In this document: piece by piece, positions 8,481-18,800 of the stretch
Layout: every line of letters starts with the position of its first letter
How positions within the stretch are numbered: position 1 is the first letter of the stretch
Assembly (NCBI GenBank): GCA_027487835.1
Contig: JAIYCU010000020.1
Coordinates: forward strand, 136,970-200,969
Source: Bacteroidota bacterium
GTDB taxonomy: Bacteria; Bacteroidota; Bacteroidia; UKL13-3
Direction: 5' to 3'
Length of the DNA: 64,000 nucleotides
The notes under the pieces: model-generated
The model's input: only the letters and a program-made list of their open reading frames with translations
What the model was told of the DNA's origin: nothing
Databases searched by the model: none
Program-made: the position numbers and the translations under genes

Positions 8481-9584
8481 ATGGAAAAATTGTATCAATT
8501 GTTGGGTATTGGCATCATCGATAGGTATATCATCAAAAAATACCTGCAAACCTTTTTCTATTCTGTTTTACTATTTACTTTCATTGCTATCTTTATCGAT
8601 ATCAGTGAGAAAATGGATGATTTTATTAAAAATAAACCACCTTTAAACGTGCTTATTTTTGATTATTATATTTGGTTTATCCCGTATTTTATGGGCTTGT
8701 TTAGTTCTGTATTTATTTTTTTATCTACACTTTTTTTTAATTCTAAATTAGCCCAAAATACAGAAATAATCGCCATCCTTAATAGTGGTTTAAGCTACAG
8801 AAGATTTTTAAAACCTTACCTTATTGGTGCTTCTTTCTTATTTGTGATCTTTCTAATTCTCAATACCCAATTTTTGCCTATTGCAGATAAGTACCGACTT
8901 AAATTTGAGGATGATTGGATACATGATAATGAGCCAACCCAAAACAATAATATTTACAATATGCTCAACGATTCCAATATGATACATATGGAATCTTTCA
9001 ATTATGTAGATAGTTCAGGGTTTAATTTTAACCTTGAAAGCTTCTCAAATGGTAAACTAATCCAAAGGACTTATGCAAATAAACTTACTTGGAACCGTCA
9101 AAAGCAATCTTGGACATTAGAAGGGTACACGCAAAGAATTTTTAGCAACCAAAGAGAATATATTCTTCGTGGGACCAAATTAGATACCTCATTTAATTTA
9201 AGACCCGATGAATTTTTTGAGAAATCAAAAAAAGTGTCATCAATGACAAACCCTGAACTTAATGAATATATTCGTAAGGAAGCCGAAAAGGGAAACCCTA
9301 AAGTCAATTTATTTAAGGTAGAACTTTACAAAAGAATTGTCATTCCCATTGCCTTTTTTATTCTAACTATCCTTGCGGTGGCGGTAAGCAGCGGGAAAAG
9401 TAGGGGAGGTGTTGGTTATCATTTGGGCATAGGTATTATATTAACTTTCGTTTATTTATTGTTGATCCAAGTGTTTAATACAGCTGGAAATACAGGCGTA
9501 TTACCTGCTTGGATAGCAGTTTGGATTCCGCCAGTTTTGTTCTCTATTATTGCTTTATTTATGCTAAAGAGGGCCCCTAAATGA
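8481..9584 (+). CDS. LptF/LptG-family lipopolysaccharide export permease (YjgP/YjgQ)
   Basis: 367 residues from ATG 8481, one base after tgt. The N-terminus 'IIDRYIIKKYLQTFFYSVLLFTFIA' is the classic YjgP/YjgQ opening. Transmembrane segments lie near residues 17-37, 58-80 and 100-120, and three more are C-terminal of a periplasmic beta-jellyroll region (about 140-270). These proteins form the membrane part of the LptBFG ABC transporter that extracts LPS from the inner membrane. F and G cannot be told apart by eye. An earlier in-frame start inside tgt is less likely because it adds an uncharacteristic extension. Confidence 0.9.
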   Translation: MEKLYQLLGIGIIDRYIIKKYLQTFFYSVLLFTFIAIFIDISEKMDDFIKNKPPLNVLIFDYYIWFIPYFMGLFSSVFIFLSTLFFNSKLAQNTEIIAILNSGLSYRRFLKPYLIGASFLFVIFLILNTQFLPIADKYRLKFEDDWIHDNEPTQNNNIYNMLNDSNMIHMESFNYVDSSGFNFNLESFSNGKLIQRTYANKLTWNRQKQSWTLEGYTQRIFSNQREYILRGTKLDTSFNLRPDEFFEKSKKVSSMTNPELNEYIRKEAEKGNPKVNLFKVELYKRIVIPIAFFILTILAVAVSSGKSRGGVGYHLGIGIILTFVYLLLIQVFNTAGNTGVLPAWIAVWIPPVLFSIIALFMLKRAPK

Positions 9585-10465
9585 GCGCAAAAAGCAGCAA
9601 CTTTAAAAAGTATCTACTCCTGCACTTCATAATTCTATTATGGGGCTTTACTCCAGTACTTGGTAAATTAATAAGTTTTCAAGCCTTAGATTTGGTTTGG
9701 TGGCGATTGTTCTTTGCAGGGATTAGTCTTTTTTTATACTTAAGATGGAAAGGTGTCTCTCTTAAAATTGATCGTAAAAATTTATTTTACTTATTGGGAT
9801 GGGGCTTTGTTGTAGGCATACATTGGTTTTGTTTTTATCATGCCATTAAAGTTTCAAATGTAAGCATGGCCATGGCTGGCTTTAGCACTATTACTTTATT
9901 TGCATCCATTTTACAACCCATTATACTAAAGCGTAAATTCTTTTGGGGTGATATTTTTTACGGCATGGTTATCATTGGCGCTTTGGTGGTAATTTTACAA
10001 TTTGAAAGTATGCATTACAAAGGGGTTATTTATGGCGCATTAGCAGCCTTAACAGGCGCCATGTTTGGCATTTATAATGGTAAATTGATTACCAAGCATC
10101 TCGCAGGTACAATCACTTTCTATGAATTCTTGGGTGCCTTTTTTACCATCACCTTTATCCAAGCCTTTCAAGGAAAAATGTTGAGTATTCCCATTCCTGC
10201 TGGTATAGATTTAGTTGCTTTGTTAGTTCTAAGTTTGGTTTGTACAACGCTTGCTTTTACCCTCAGCGTTGAAATATTAAAAGATATAGATCCCTTAACA
10301 GTTATAATTACCAATAACCTAGAGTTGGTGTATGGCGTTGTCTTTTCCTTATGGTTGTTCGGTTCAAGCGAATTGATGAGCCATGGATTTTATATTGGAG
10401 CAAGTATCCTGCTAGTAGCGGTATTTAGCTATCCAATTTTTAAAAGTCGTTTTTATAAAGCTTAA
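9581..10465 (+). CDS. EamA/DMT-family permease
   Basis: 294 residues with about ten hydrophobic helices in two repeated EamA halves. The first half opens 'LLLHFIILLWGFTPVLGKLI' and the second begins near residue 145 ('VIYGALAALTGAMFGIYNGK'). DMT permeases export or import small metabolites; no substrate can be assigned. The start overlaps the Lpt permease stop by four bases (ATGA), which indicates translational coupling. The 3' end shares TTAA with the convergent lpxK stop. Confidence 0.88.
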   Translation: MSAKSSNFKKYLLLHFIILLWGFTPVLGKLISFQALDLVWWRLFFAGISLFLYLRWKGVSLKIDRKNLFYLLGWGFVVGIHWFCFYHAIKVSNVSMAMAGFSTITLFASILQPIILKRKFFWGDIFYGMVIIGALVVILQFESMHYKGVIYGALAALTGAMFGIYNGKLITKHLAGTITFYEFLGAFFTITFIQAFQGKMLSIPIPAGIDLVALLVLSLVCTTLAFTLSVEILKDIDPLTVIITNNLELVYGVVFSLWLFGSSELMSHGFYIGASILLVAVFSYPIFKSRFYKA

Positions 10466-11568
10466 TTCTTTGCTTTCATTTGCTCTATTTGGAAGCAAAT
10501 CATTTCCCTAAACTTTTCCTCCTCGCCAAAAAGAAGTTGAGGTTTAATATCCATGCTAAATATTGGGAGTTGTTTAAAACTTTCGGGTAAGGGAACAGAA
10601 AGCAATTTGCTTCTATCTTTAGCTGTGGTTATAATGATTTTATCTTGATCTTCAATGAGCTCAAATCGCTCAGTTAAATCTTGAATTTCTCTTTCAGCAA
10701 GCAAGTGATGGTCGGCATAGGTTTTATGTTTTATTGACCCAAAATTTCCTTTTAAGTGGTCATAAAATGGTGTAGGATTTGCTATGCTTGCGAACGCTAA
10801 TAATGCTGTTTTTTTATTGTAATTATGGGTTGAACCAAATATTGGAAGGGGATCGCTGTAGTTTAATGAGCTAAAAAATACACTTTGATGGTCTTTTGGT
10901 TTTATATCCGCCTTTATTTTATGAGCTTCATTCAAAGTTAGGTCAGGTTTACATTTTGTAACAATAATTATATCGGCCCTTTTAGCTGCAGCCCTATATT
11001 CTCTTAAATAGCCAGATGGGAATAAAAAGTCCTTGTAATAGGGCCTTTCAAAATCAGTTAGTAAAATATTGAGTCCACATTGCAACTGCCTATGCTGAAA
11101 AGCATCGTCTAATAATACAAGTTCTGTTTCTGGCGCGTCAAATAACAGATTTGGTATGCCCAAAACCCTATTCTCGCAAACGCCAACAGCCACATTGGGA
11201 TTGCCCAAGAAAATTTGAAACGGCTCATCACCAATAAGCAAGGCACTGCTTTCTTCGCCAGCAAATAAATACCCTTGTGTCTTTCTTCCATAGCCCCTGC
11301 TCATAACAGCGATCTTATACTTTTTTTGAAGTAAATCTATTAGGTATTCAACATGGGGTGTTTTGCCTGTCCCTCCAAAAGCCAAGTTACCTATACATAT
11401 TGTTGGGATATCAAATTGTGTAGGAGCTACTATTTTTGTATTATAAATATGATTGCGTAAACGCAACACCAATTCATACAAGAAGGCAATTGGCAATAAG
11501 ATTAGTTGAATAAATTTCAGCACAATTTTTTTCTGCAAAATGAACTTTTTAAACAATTTTTGGTGCAC
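10462..11568 (-). CDS. lpxK: tetraacyldisaccharide 4'-kinase
   Basis: 368 residues. It phosphorylates the 4' position of the lipid A disaccharide precursor at the inner membrane. An N-terminal hydrophobic segment (about 15-35, 'FIQLILLPIAFLYELVL') precedes 'PTICIGNLAFGGTGKTPHV', which contains the Walker A loop. 'VLLDDAFQHRQL' is the LpxK signature with catalytic Asp residues, and 'DADHH'-type sequence appears as 'YADHH'. It agrees with a Gram-negative outer membrane containing lipid A and complements the Kdo-sugar locus at 44-50 kb. It overlaps the convergent DMT gene by four bases. Confidence 0.94.
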   Translation of the reverse strand: MHQKLFKKFILQKKIVLKFIQLILLPIAFLYELVLRLRNHIYNTKIVAPTQFDIPTICIGNLAFGGTGKTPHVEYLIDLLQKKYKIAVMSRGYGRKTQGYLFAGEESSALLIGDEPFQIFLGNPNVAVGVCENRVLGIPNLLFDAPETELVLLDDAFQHRQLQCGLNILLTDFERPYYKDFLFPSGYLREYRAAAKRADIIIVTKCKPDLTLNEAHKIKADIKPKDHQSVFFSSLNYSDPLPIFGSTHNYNKKTALLAFASIANPTPFYDHLKGNFGSIKHKTYADHHLLAEREIQDLTERFELIEDQDKIIITTAKDRSKLLSVPLPESFKQLPIFSMDIKPQLLFGEEEKFREMICFQIEQMKAKN

Positions 11569-11698
11569 ATAAAATAGGATTGTACTCTAAACACCTCATT
11601 TTGCGTTTATTAGGAAATGACAATGTCAAATCATATTTTTGTAGCAACCTGCTATAAAGTGATTGGTTAAAATAGTTTGACTCTTTTTAATATATTGA

Positions 11699-12955
11699 AT
11701 GGTTAGAATACTTGCACTATTTACGTTTGTACTCCTAAACTTAGGAGTTTTTGCACAGCCATTGGCAAGTGGCATTGCACCTTCGGCAAATGAGGCTGCT
11801 ATAGCCAGAATAGATAGTGCTACCTTAAACTTACGCAACAAACTTTACACCTTTGTAGATCCAGGTGAATTAAACATTTATGGATTTGATCTGCGAGATA
11901 TCCCAGTATATTCTGATTCAGTAATTGCGCTTAGGCTCAGTTTGTTAGAAACTGAAATACCCTTAGAATATAATGCCCAAGTAAGGTCGTATATAGATTT
12001 GTATGCCAATAGAAGACGTGGATTAATTAGCAAAGTGCTTAGCACTTCTCAATTCTATTTTCCCATTTTTGAGGAGGTATTCGACCGCGAAAATGTGCCA
12101 ATGGAATTTAAGTATTTGGCTGTAATAGAAAGTGCGTTAAATCAAAAAGCAATTTCGCCTGTAGGAGCTGCGGGTTTATGGCAATTTATGCCAGCAACAG
12201 GTAGAATGTACGGCCTGCGTACCGATAACTATTTTGACGATAGAAAAGATATAATAAAGTCAACAGAAGCCGCGGTAGAATATTTTAAAAATTCTTATCG
12301 TATTTATAATGATTGGTTGTTGGTTATTGCCTCATATAATTGTGGTCCAGGTAATGTAAATAAAGCCATTAAAAGGGCTGGAGGGAAAAAGGGAATTTGG
12401 GAAATTATGCCTTACCTACCAAAAGAAACGCGAGGGTATGTGCCAGCCTTTATTGCGGCCGTATATGTTATGAATTACGCAAGTGAACACAATATTTATC
12501 CTGCACAAAATTCAATGTACTTGCATTTAGATACGGTGATTGTAGATAACCATATTTCTATTCAGAAATTGGCAATGGCTATTCAAAGTACCCCAGAAGA
12601 AATACGCTTGCTTAATCCATCCTTAAAGAAAGGAATTATTCCTTTTAATCCCAATGGTGTGGTTCTTACCTTGCCTTACCATCAAGCTGTTAGAGTGGCT
12701 GCCTTGCGGGCAGATACTAGCTTTCAATCTCAGGTTAATGAGCAATGGTTAGCTTTAAGCACCAAGGAGAAGTCGGTTCAAACCGCACCTACTAATAAGG
12801 TAGTTTATAAAGTGCGTGCAGGAGACAACTTAGCAAAAATTGCTAAAAAGCACGATGTAAGTGTGGCTGAACTAAAGAAATGGAACAAAAAAACCATTAA
12901 AGGCGGCAAAGTTAATAAAGGTCAAAAAATCAATATTTATCCAAATAGAGCTTAG
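11699..12955 (+). CDS. MltD-like lytic transglycosylase with LysM domain
   Basis: 418 residues with a signal peptide ending 'LGVFAQ'. The SLT (goose-lysozyme-like) domain covers about residues 125-260. It contains 'VIESALNQKAISPVGAAGLWQFMP' split around the catalytic Glu of 'ESALN', then 'ASYNCGPGNVNKA' and 'RGYVPAFIAAVYV'. One LysM peptidoglycan-binding repeat is at the C-terminus ('YKVRAGDNLAKIAKKH'). The protein cleaves murein to 1,6-anhydro products in the periplasm. A TATTTTTG box at 11634-11641 could be its -7 element. One GGTTCAAACC motif (12775-12784) falls in the Ser/Lys-rich linker before LysM. The stop is shared over four bases with the convergent gene. Confidence 0.92.
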   Translation: MVRILALFTFVLLNLGVFAQPLASGIAPSANEAAIARIDSATLNLRNKLYTFVDPGELNIYGFDLRDIPVYSDSVIALRLSLLETEIPLEYNAQVRSYIDLYANRRRGLISKVLSTSQFYFPIFEEVFDRENVPMEFKYLAVIESALNQKAISPVGAAGLWQFMPATGRMYGLRTDNYFDDRKDIIKSTEAAVEYFKNSYRIYNDWLLVIASYNCGPGNVNKAIKRAGGKKGIWEIMPYLPKETRGYVPAFIAAVYVMNYASEHNIYPAQNSMYLHLDTVIVDNHISIQKLAMAIQSTPEEIRLLNPSLKKGIIPFNPNGVVLTLPYHQAVRVAALRADTSFQSQVNEQWLALSTKEKSVQTAPTNKVVYKVRAGDNLAKIAKKHDVSVAELKKWNKKTIKGGKVNKGQKINIYPNRA

Positions 12956-14151
12956 TTAAATTTACCACAATGACAAACCGCTAAACTGCCGTCAGTCATT
13001 TCTGTAAAGAAAAAATAATCATCTCCGCCTTCTAATATTCCAAAGGTTTTTCTTAATGTTTCAATTTGCGTTGGAAATTGTCTTTTGGTAAAATTTGCCT
13101 GCTTAATTTCCAAAGATTTCAAATACCTTTTAAACTCAGATTTCTGGTAAGGCATGGTGCAAACTACCTTTAAAGTCCTGCCCATAAATTCTTTTGGTTC
13201 AAACCGAGCCATACCGAAAATACCTGAAACACCCCAAGTTTCAATCCCTTTCGCGCTCAAATACTCCTTTGATAAACTTGATTTTACTAGGGTGTTATGC
13301 GTTTCGAAAAAGTACAAATCATCTGTAATATTGGGTTCAAGAATTGTATTTGCATTGGGCCATTTCAAAAAGGTTTCGTTTTGATCCAACACATAAGCAA
13401 CAATACTAACTTTACCAGAATAGGCTGGTATTATTTCTGCTAGAATTTCTTTGACCTCTCCTTTATAGCCTATTATAGAAAGCTCTTTTAAATGATTTAG
13501 ATTTTTGCATAAGTAGCTAATATCAGCCATGGGCGAGAGTTTTAGCAGAATTCTTTTGCCAATACTTAACAAATGCTTCTCTAATTCAGGGTAGGAGGGA
13601 CTACCACCTTCAAGTGAGTAATCTTTCCCTGTGGGGTTTCGCCTATCAGCATCCAAATATATTAAATCAAATTCTTTGGAGTGGTTTTGATTGATAAATT
13701 CTTGTGCTGTTTTGTCAATTCGATTAATGTTAGAAGATCCAAGCTTTCGAAAATTTTCTCTTACCAAAATATTAAGGTCATTATCTGGGTCGAGTGAGGT
13801 TATAAATTCAAAAGATTTTGAAAAAGCCCAATCATCTACCCCCAAACCACCACTAAGATCAAGTAAATTTTTGCCTGAGAAAAGATTAGATTTAAAAAGT
13901 GCAGTGGCTTCGCTACTGCATTGTTCAAAGCCTTTTGGGCTGAACCAACAATAGTTTTTACAAAATGTGGGAAGTTTGTTTTTTGCCTTATGATATAAGT
14001 TTAATTGATTGGCGAGTAGGCCTTTTAGAAAAATTGTAGTACTTTTGTCACGTAATAAAAATTTATCTCCATCCAAGTGTTTGTTTTGGGTCAAAAAACT
14101 TTCCAAATCAAAGTCTTGTAATAGGATGTCAATTTTGTTCGTTGGATTCAA
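12952..14151 (-). CDS. class I SAM-dependent methyltransferase with THUMP-like C-terminus
   Basis: 399 residues. The SAM loop 'LLDLSGGLGVDDWAFS' is at about residue 95, followed by 'SLDPDNDL' (motif II acid) and 'FDLIYLDADRR' (motif IV). The C-terminal third resembles the THUMP-like domain of Bacteroidota methyltransferases related to P. gingivalis PG_1098, which I recall as having this architecture. The substrate is unknown; a tRNA or rRNA target is only an inference from the THUMP-like part. The GGTTCAAACC motif at 13196-13205 encodes 'RFEP' in this gene's frame. Confidence 0.75.
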   Translation of the reverse strand: MNPTNKIDILLQDFDLESFLTQNKHLDGDKFLLRDKSTTIFLKGLLANQLNLYHKAKNKLPTFCKNYCWFSPKGFEQCSSEATALFKSNLFSGKNLLDLSGGLGVDDWAFSKSFEFITSLDPDNDLNILVRENFRKLGSSNINRIDKTAQEFINQNHSKEFDLIYLDADRRNPTGKDYSLEGGSPSYPELEKHLLSIGKRILLKLSPMADISYLCKNLNHLKELSIIGYKGEVKEILAEIIPAYSGKVSIVAYVLDQNETFLKWPNANTILEPNITDDLYFFETHNTLVKSSLSKEYLSAKGIETWGVSGIFGMARFEPKEFMGRTLKVVCTMPYQKSEFKRYLKSLEIKQANFTKRQFPTQIETLRKTFGILEGGDDYFFFTEMTDGSLAVCHCGKFN

Positions 14152-14169
14152 TAGTTAAATTTTAATATT

Positions 14170-14283
14170 ATGAAAAAGTTATTGGTTTTATTAGCTGCCT
14201 TTTGCTTACTTAGCTTAGTCTCATGTAAAAGCACTTGTCCTAAGTTTTCGCTGCCGGTTCCTTCTATTCAATCAATTTTTTAA
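14170..14283 (+). CDS. tiny lipoprotein, function unknown
   Basis: A 37-residue frame starting at ATG 14170: 'MKKLLVLLAAFCLLSLVSC' followed by about 18 mature residues (KSTCPKF...). The positively charged start, hydrophobic core and lipobox LVSC are a complete lipoprotein signal, so the product is probably a membrane-anchored micro-lipoprotein. It begins 18 bases after the divergent methyltransferase start and its last 12 bases overlap the convergent OsmC gene. No family is recognised. It is supported only by the signal sequence and its position. Confidence 0.5.
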   Translation: MKKLLVLLAAFCLLSLVSCKSTCPKFSLPVPSIQSIF

Positions 14284-14685
14284 GTATTCAATCTGAACAT
14301 CCTGCACCAAATCTGGGTGTAGGCTTTTAGCAACAGGACAATTAAGCCCAGCTTTTGTTAGGGCTTGTTTTTGTTCTTCTGTTAAATTATTATCTGGAAC
14401 TATCATTTTTATAATGACCTTACTAATTCGTCTAGGTCCAATTCCCATTACTTTAGTAACTTCGGCAAAGGTGCCATCTATGTTTACCTTAAGTTCGTTT
14501 GCCTCTATTCCCATTATTGTTATCATACAATTTGCCAAAGCTGTTGCAACCAAGTCGGTGGGTGAAAACGTTTCTCCTTTTCCATGGTTATCTATAGGAG
14601 CATCAGTTAGTATTTCTGTGTTAGATTTTAGGTGAGTTGAAACACATCTTAAATCTCCTTTGTAAAGAACGCGTGATGTTGACAT
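14272..14685 (-). CDS. OsmC/Ohr-family peroxiredoxin-like protein
   Basis: 137 residues from ATG 14685; an upstream in-frame ATG would add an unusual eight residues. The two family cysteines are in 'ALANCMITIMG' and 'AGLNCPVAKSL'. OsmC proteins reduce organic hydroperoxides by a Cys-based mechanism in the cytoplasm. Sequences such as 'DNHGKGETFSPTDLVATAL' and the terminal 'VQIEYLKN' fit the YhfA/OsmC-like branch. A second OsmC paralog is at 55450-55872. The 5' end overlaps the possible start of the divergent gene at 14676. Confidence 0.88.
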   Translation of the reverse strand: MSTSRVLYKGDLRCVSTHLKSNTEILTDAPIDNHGKGETFSPTDLVATALANCMITIMGIEANELKVNIDGTFAEVTKVMGIGPRRISKVIIKMIVPDNNLTEEQKQALTKAGLNCPVAKSLHPDLVQDVQIEYLKN

Positions 14686-15473
14686 ATTTTTTCTTATTTT
14701 TGGAAACAAAGTTAAACAACTTGCTAAAGTCTTATCGCATATTTTTTTTGTTTATTGGACTATTGCCTTCCTTAAAGGGCTTGGCTCAAAATAATCCAAT
14801 TACTGCTCCTCAACTTATGTATACGCGCAGTGATGTTTTTGGAATAAATCGAAATTCATTTATGGGTACAGGCTTGTATTATCGATTGGGTTGGCATAAA
14901 ACTGGGAAAGAGCAAAACCATTGGGAAATTGAATTTGCAAGGGTAAAGCACCCAAAAGAAGTTAGGCGTCAAGGTTTTTCTGACAACCCAAATCAATATA
15001 CTTTTGGCAAACTTAATACCGCATTTTTTATGCGTAATACCTTGGGTCAAACCATTGTAATCACTGAACGACCTTATAAAAATGCCATTGGGTTTAATTT
15101 TGTTTATTCTTTAGGCATTACTACTGCCATACTTAAACCTCAATATTTAGAAATCTATTATCCTGATGATAATATTAGAAATACAGGGTATTTAGTTTCA
15201 GAAAGATATGATCCTTCTAAACACACAGATATTTATAGAATCTATGGTAAATCTTCTTTTATGAGTGGTTTATCTGGCACACAATTACAAGTTGGCTTTG
15301 GGGGTAAGGCTGGTTTTCAGGTTGATTGGGCAGAGTATTCAGACGAAATAAGAGGCATTGAGGCAGGAATAACCGTTGATGGTTTTTTAAAAAATGTGCC
15401 AATTATGGCCAAGGCAAATAACAACATGTTTTACGGATTTTATTTAGCATATAACTGGGGAAATAAAAAATGA
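14676..15473 (+). CDS. outer-membrane-type protein of unknown function
   Basis: 265 residues from ATG 14676. TTG 14700 and TTG 14721 are alternatives that avoid overlapping the divergent OsmC start. Any of them keeps the signal peptide '[20 protein letters not shown]'. The mature part is rich in alternating aromatic beta strands ('[14 protein letters not shown]', '[12 protein letters not shown]', '[12 protein letters not shown]') and looks like a small beta-barrel. No family is recognised. It ends with a four-base overlap into lipA (ATGA), so it is probably cotranscribed with it; that pairing gives no obvious functional clue. Confidence 0.65.
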   Translation: MLTYFFLFLETKLNNLLKSYRIFFLFIGLLPSLKGLAQNNPITAPQLMYTRSDVFGINRNSFMGTGLYYRLGWHKTGKEQNHWEIEFARVKHPKEVRRQGFSDNPNQYTFGKLNTAFFMRNTLGQTIVITERPYKNAIGFNFVYSLGITTAILKPQYLEIYYPDDNIRNTGYLVSERYDPSKHTDIYRIYGKSSFMSGLSGTQLQVGFGGKAGFQVDWAEYSDEIRGIEAGITVDGFLKNVPIMAKANNNMFYGFYLAYNWGNKK

Positions 15474-16336
15474 TTGAATTACCGGTTCTTGGGGAAGAAA
15501 AAGTTAAGAAGCCTTCTTGGCTAAAGGTAAAGTTGCCAACTGGTGAGAATTATAGAAAAGTTAGAAAGCTGGTTGATGAGCATAAATTGCATACCATTTG
15601 TGAAAGTGGTAATTGTCCTAATATGGGGGAATGCTGGGGGGCTGGTACCGCCACTTTTATGATACTTGGAAACACTTGTACAAGGAGTTGTTCTTTTTGC
15701 GCCGTAGCTACTGGTAGAGCTAATAGTTATGATTTAGATGAACCTAGGCGCGTGGCAGAAGCTGTAAAACTTATGAGTGTTAAACATGCAGTTATTACTT
15801 CTGTTAATAGAGATGAATTGCCAGATAAAGGGGCTAAAGTTTGGGCCGATACTATTCGCTTAGTTAAGCAAGAGAGTCCAGGTACAACAATGGAAACACT
15901 TATCCCAGATTTTATGACACATTGGGATTTATTGTATCAAGTTATTGATGAGAGACCAGAAGTTGTTTCTCATAATATGGAAACAGTTAAGCGTTTATAT
16001 CGAAGAGTTAGGCCACAAGCCAAATATGAAAGAAGTTTGGCTCAAATTAAACTTACCAAAGAGCGGGGTCGCAGAACTAAAAGTGGAGTAATGCTAGGAT
16101 TGGGAGAAACTGAAGCAGAGGTATTAGAAGTGATGCAAGATTTAGTGGCGCATGGTTGTGATGTGCTTACCCTAGGGCAATATCTTCAGCCTACTAAAAT
16201 GCATTTAAATGTAGAGGAGTTTATTACGCCAGAGCAATTTGACTACTATAAAATGGCTGGTATGGAAATGGGTTTTAAATATGTCGAATCTGGTGCATTG
16301 GTGCGTTCTAGTTACCATGCTGAAAAACATGTTTAA
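15470..16336 (+). CDS. lipA: lipoyl synthase
   Basis: 288 residues. This radical-SAM enzyme inserts two sulfurs into octanoyl groups on lipoyl domains. It carries the auxiliary cluster motif C-x4-C-x5-C ('[12 protein letters not shown]'), the radical SAM motif 'CTRSCSFC', '[12 protein letters not shown]', and the C-terminal '[11 protein letters not shown]' with the Ser ligand of the auxiliary cluster. The length is typical. Translation is probably coupled to the preceding beta-barrel gene by a four-base overlap. A strong bidirectional terminator follows. Confidence 0.97.
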   Translation: MIELPVLGEEKVKKPSWLKVKLPTGENYRKVRKLVDEHKLHTICESGNCPNMGECWGAGTATFMILGNTCTRSCSFCAVATGRANSYDLDEPRRVAEAVKLMSVKHAVITSVNRDELPDKGAKVWADTIRLVKQESPGTTMETLIPDFMTHWDLLYQVIDERPEVVSHNMETVKRLYRRVRPQAKYERSLAQIKLTKERGRRTKSGVMLGLGETEAEVLEVMQDLVAHGCDVLTLGQYLQPTKMHLNVEEFITPEQFDYYKMAGMEMGFKYVESGALVRSSYHAEKHV

Positions 16337-16355
16337 CACCAAGTTAATAAAATAA

Positions 16356-16391
16356 AAAAAGCCCTGAAAGTTTATAATTTCAGGGCTTTTT
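16356..16391. terminator. Bidirectional intrinsic terminator between lipA and hppA
   Basis: The arms AAAAAGCCCTGAAA and TTTCAGGGCTTTTT pair over 14 bases around an eight-base loop, with A and T runs on both sides. It serves the two convergent genes. Confidence 0.9.
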
Positions 16392-16399
16392 AGTTAAAT

Positions 16400-18757
16400 T
16401 TAGTGCTGGTGACCTTCATGTTCATCATGATGTTCATGATTACTTTCAGTCTCAAGTTTTTCTTCACGCATTTTTAGGCAATGTTCTTTTTGCTCAGAAG
16501 TACATCCCATACTATCGCAATAGGCTGCGCATGCTTCTTTTGTCATGCTCGTGCACTTATCCATATCGCAAGCACCCATATCCATTCCTGGTGCACAGCA
16601 TTCAGTTTTATGACCATTCACAATTCCTTCTGCTTTAGCATTGTCACTGCCATTTACAGCAATGTATGGAGCAATAACCAAAGAAACGATAGACATTAAC
16701 TTAATTAAAATATTCATTGAAGGACCCGAAGTATCCTTAAATGGATCTCCAACGGTATCTCCAGTAACTGAAGCTTTGTGTGGTTCAGATTTTTTATAGA
16801 ACATTTCTCCATTAATCATAACTCCTTTTTCAAAAGACTTTTTAGCATTATCCCAAGCTCCACCAGCATTTGATTGGAAAATTCCCATTAAAACACCAGA
16901 AACAGTTACACCTGCGAGCATACCACCGAGCACTTCTGGTCCAAATACAAACCCTACAAGTACTGGGCTGATTAAAGCAATTGCACCAGGTAGCATCATT
17001 TCTCTTAAAGATGCTTTGGTAGAAATTGCCACACATTTTTCATATTCTGGTTTTGCTTTATATTCCATAATGCCTGGAATTTCGCGAAACTGGCGACGTA
17101 CTTCTTGAACCATATCCATTGCCGCTTTACCCACCGCTTGAATACATAAAGCAGAGAATATGAAAGGAATCATACCGCCCACAAATAAACCAGCCAAAAC
17201 ATTGGCTTTATAAATATCAATTGCATCAATACCTGCAATACCCACAAATGCCGCAAACAATGCCAATGAAGTTAATGCTGCAGATGCAATTGCAAACCCT
17301 TTTCCTGTAGCAGCCGTGGTATTTCCTACTGCATCTAAGTTATCTGTACGTTCGCGTACTTCTGGTGGTAATTGACTCATTTCTGCGATACCACCTGCAT
17401 TATCTGCAATTGGACCAAATGCATCAATTGCTAATTGCATAGCAGTGGTTGCCATCATACCCGCTGCCGCAATTGCCACACCGTATAATCCAGCAAAATA
17501 ATAAGATGCCATAATTCCACCTGCTAATGTTAGAATAGGAATAACTGTTGATTTCATACCAACAGAAAGTCCACCAATAATATTGGTTGCATGTCCAGTA
17601 GAAGATTGTTGAATGATAGATAATACAGGAGCCTTACCCATGGCAGTATAATATTCTGTAACTATACTCATGATAGCACCTACAACTGTACCAACAATAA
17701 TGGCATAGAATACATTTAATTTAGAAAATTCATATCCACGGAGGTTTAATGTTTCAGGCAACATATAATCAACAATGAAATAAGAAGCAATTACTGTAAG
17801 TAACATCGATGACCAATTTCCTAAATTCAAGGCGTTTTGAACATTTGCCTTATCGTCCTTAATGGTAACAAACCAAGTTCCAACGATAGAGAAAATAATC
17901 CCCAAACCACAAATTACCATTGGCAATAGGATAGGAGATAAGCCTCCATAGTTATCTGTTACTTTTATTTCTTGACCCAAAACCATGGTTGCAAGGATGG
18001 TTGCTACATAGGAGCCAAATAAATCGGCACCCATTCCGGCCACATCCCCAACGTTATCACCAACATTATCTGCAATGGTAGCTGGGTTGCGCACATCATC
18101 CTCTGGAATTCCAGCTTCAACTTTACCTACTAAATCGGCACCAACATCAGCAGCTTTGGTATAAATACCGCCACCTACACGAGCAAATAAAGCAATAGAT
18201 TCAGCACCTAATGAAAATCCAGTTAATACTTCTATAGCGGTAATTACTGTGTTTTCACCCAAGTCGGCAAAAACTTGAAGAAATGCAATAAACAAACCGC
18301 CTAAACCCAAAACTGCTAAACCTGCAACGCCAAGTCCCATAACAGTACCACCTGTAAAAGAAACTTTTAAAGCTTGCTTTAAACTGGTACGTGCCGCTTG
18401 TGTGGTTCTAACATTTGCTTTGGTGGCTACTTTCATTCCAATATATCCAGCGGTGGCAGAAAAAACTGCTCCAATGATAAATGAAATAGAAATAATCCAA
18501 CTTGAATGGATGGCTTTTCCATTCACTTCATGAATAGTTCCAGAATAAGCTAATAAAGCAGCTGCAAATGCTACAAATATGCCTAATACTTTCCATTCTG
18601 CTTTTAAAAAAGCCATTGCTCCATCTGCGATGTAACCCGCTAATTCTTGCATTTTTTCATCACCGGCATCCTGCTTGGTAACCCAAGCACTTTTTACAGC
18701 CATTACAATTAAGCCAACTACCCCAAGGGCAGGCACTAGGTAAATCAATTCACTCAT
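16400..18757 (-). CDS. hppA: membrane-bound ion-translocating pyrophosphatase with Cys/His-rich tail
   Basis: 785 residues from the ATG at 18757, which gives the usual membrane start '[15 protein letters not shown]'. It couples pyrophosphate hydrolysis to H+ or Na+ transport. Core signatures are '[18 protein letters not shown]', '[20 protein letters not shown]', and '[20 protein letters not shown]'. '[10 protein letters not shown]' with Ala at the position that is Lys in K+-independent enzymes suggests a K+-dependent form; the pumped ion cannot be settled by eye. The last 70 or so residues are unusual: '[18 protein letters not shown]', further Cys, then '[12 protein letters not shown]'. This looks like a soluble metal-binding extension. 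A TATTTTTG box (18793-18800, minus) lies 35 bases upstream. Confidence 0.95.
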   Translation of the reverse strand: MSELIYLVPALGVVGLIVMAVKSAWVTKQDAGDEKMQELAGYIADGAMAFLKAEWKVLGIFVAFAAALLAYSGTIHEVNGKAIHSSWIISISFIIGAVFSATAGYIGMKVATKANVRTTQAARTSLKQALKVSFTGGTVMGLGVAGLAVLGLGGLFIAFLQVFADLGENTVITAIEVLTGFSLGAESIALFARVGGGIYTKAADVGADLVGKVEAGIPEDDVRNPATIADNVGDNVGDVAGMGADLFGSYVATILATMVLGQEIKVTDNYGGLSPILLPMVICGLGIIFSIVGTWFVTIKDDKANVQNALNLGNWSSMLLTVIASYFIVDYMLPETLNLRGYEFSKLNVFYAIIVGTVVGAIMSIVTEYYTAMGKAPVLSIIQQSSTGHATNIIGGLSVGMKSTVIPILTLAGGIMASYYFAGLYGVAIAAAGMMATTAMQLAIDAFGPIADNAGGIAEMSQLPPEVRERTDNLDAVGNTTAATGKGFAIASAALTSLALFAAFVGIAGIDAIDIYKANVLAGLFVGGMIPFIFSALCIQAVGKAAMDMVQEVRRQFREIPGIMEYKAKPEYEKCVAISTKASLREMMLPGAIALISPVLVGFVFGPEVLGGMLAGVTVSGVLMGIFQSNAGGAWDNAKKSFEKGVMINGEMFYKKSEPHKASVTGDTVGDPFKDTSGPSMNILIKLMSIVSLVIAPYIAVNGSDNAKAEGIVNGHKTECCAPGMDMGACDMDKCTSMTKEACAAYCDSMGCTSEQKEHCLKMREEKLETESNHEHHDEHEGHQH

Positions 18758-18792
18758 ATTTTTTCTTATAAATGGTATTTCTGTTAAGTGGG

Positions 18793-18800
18793 CAAAAATA
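18793..18800 (-). promoter_or_regulatory. Predicted -7 box of hppA
   Basis: TATTTTTG on the minus strand matches TAnnTTTG exactly and is 35 bases ahead of the hppA start. No good -33 TTTG at the right distance was found. Confidence 0.35.
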
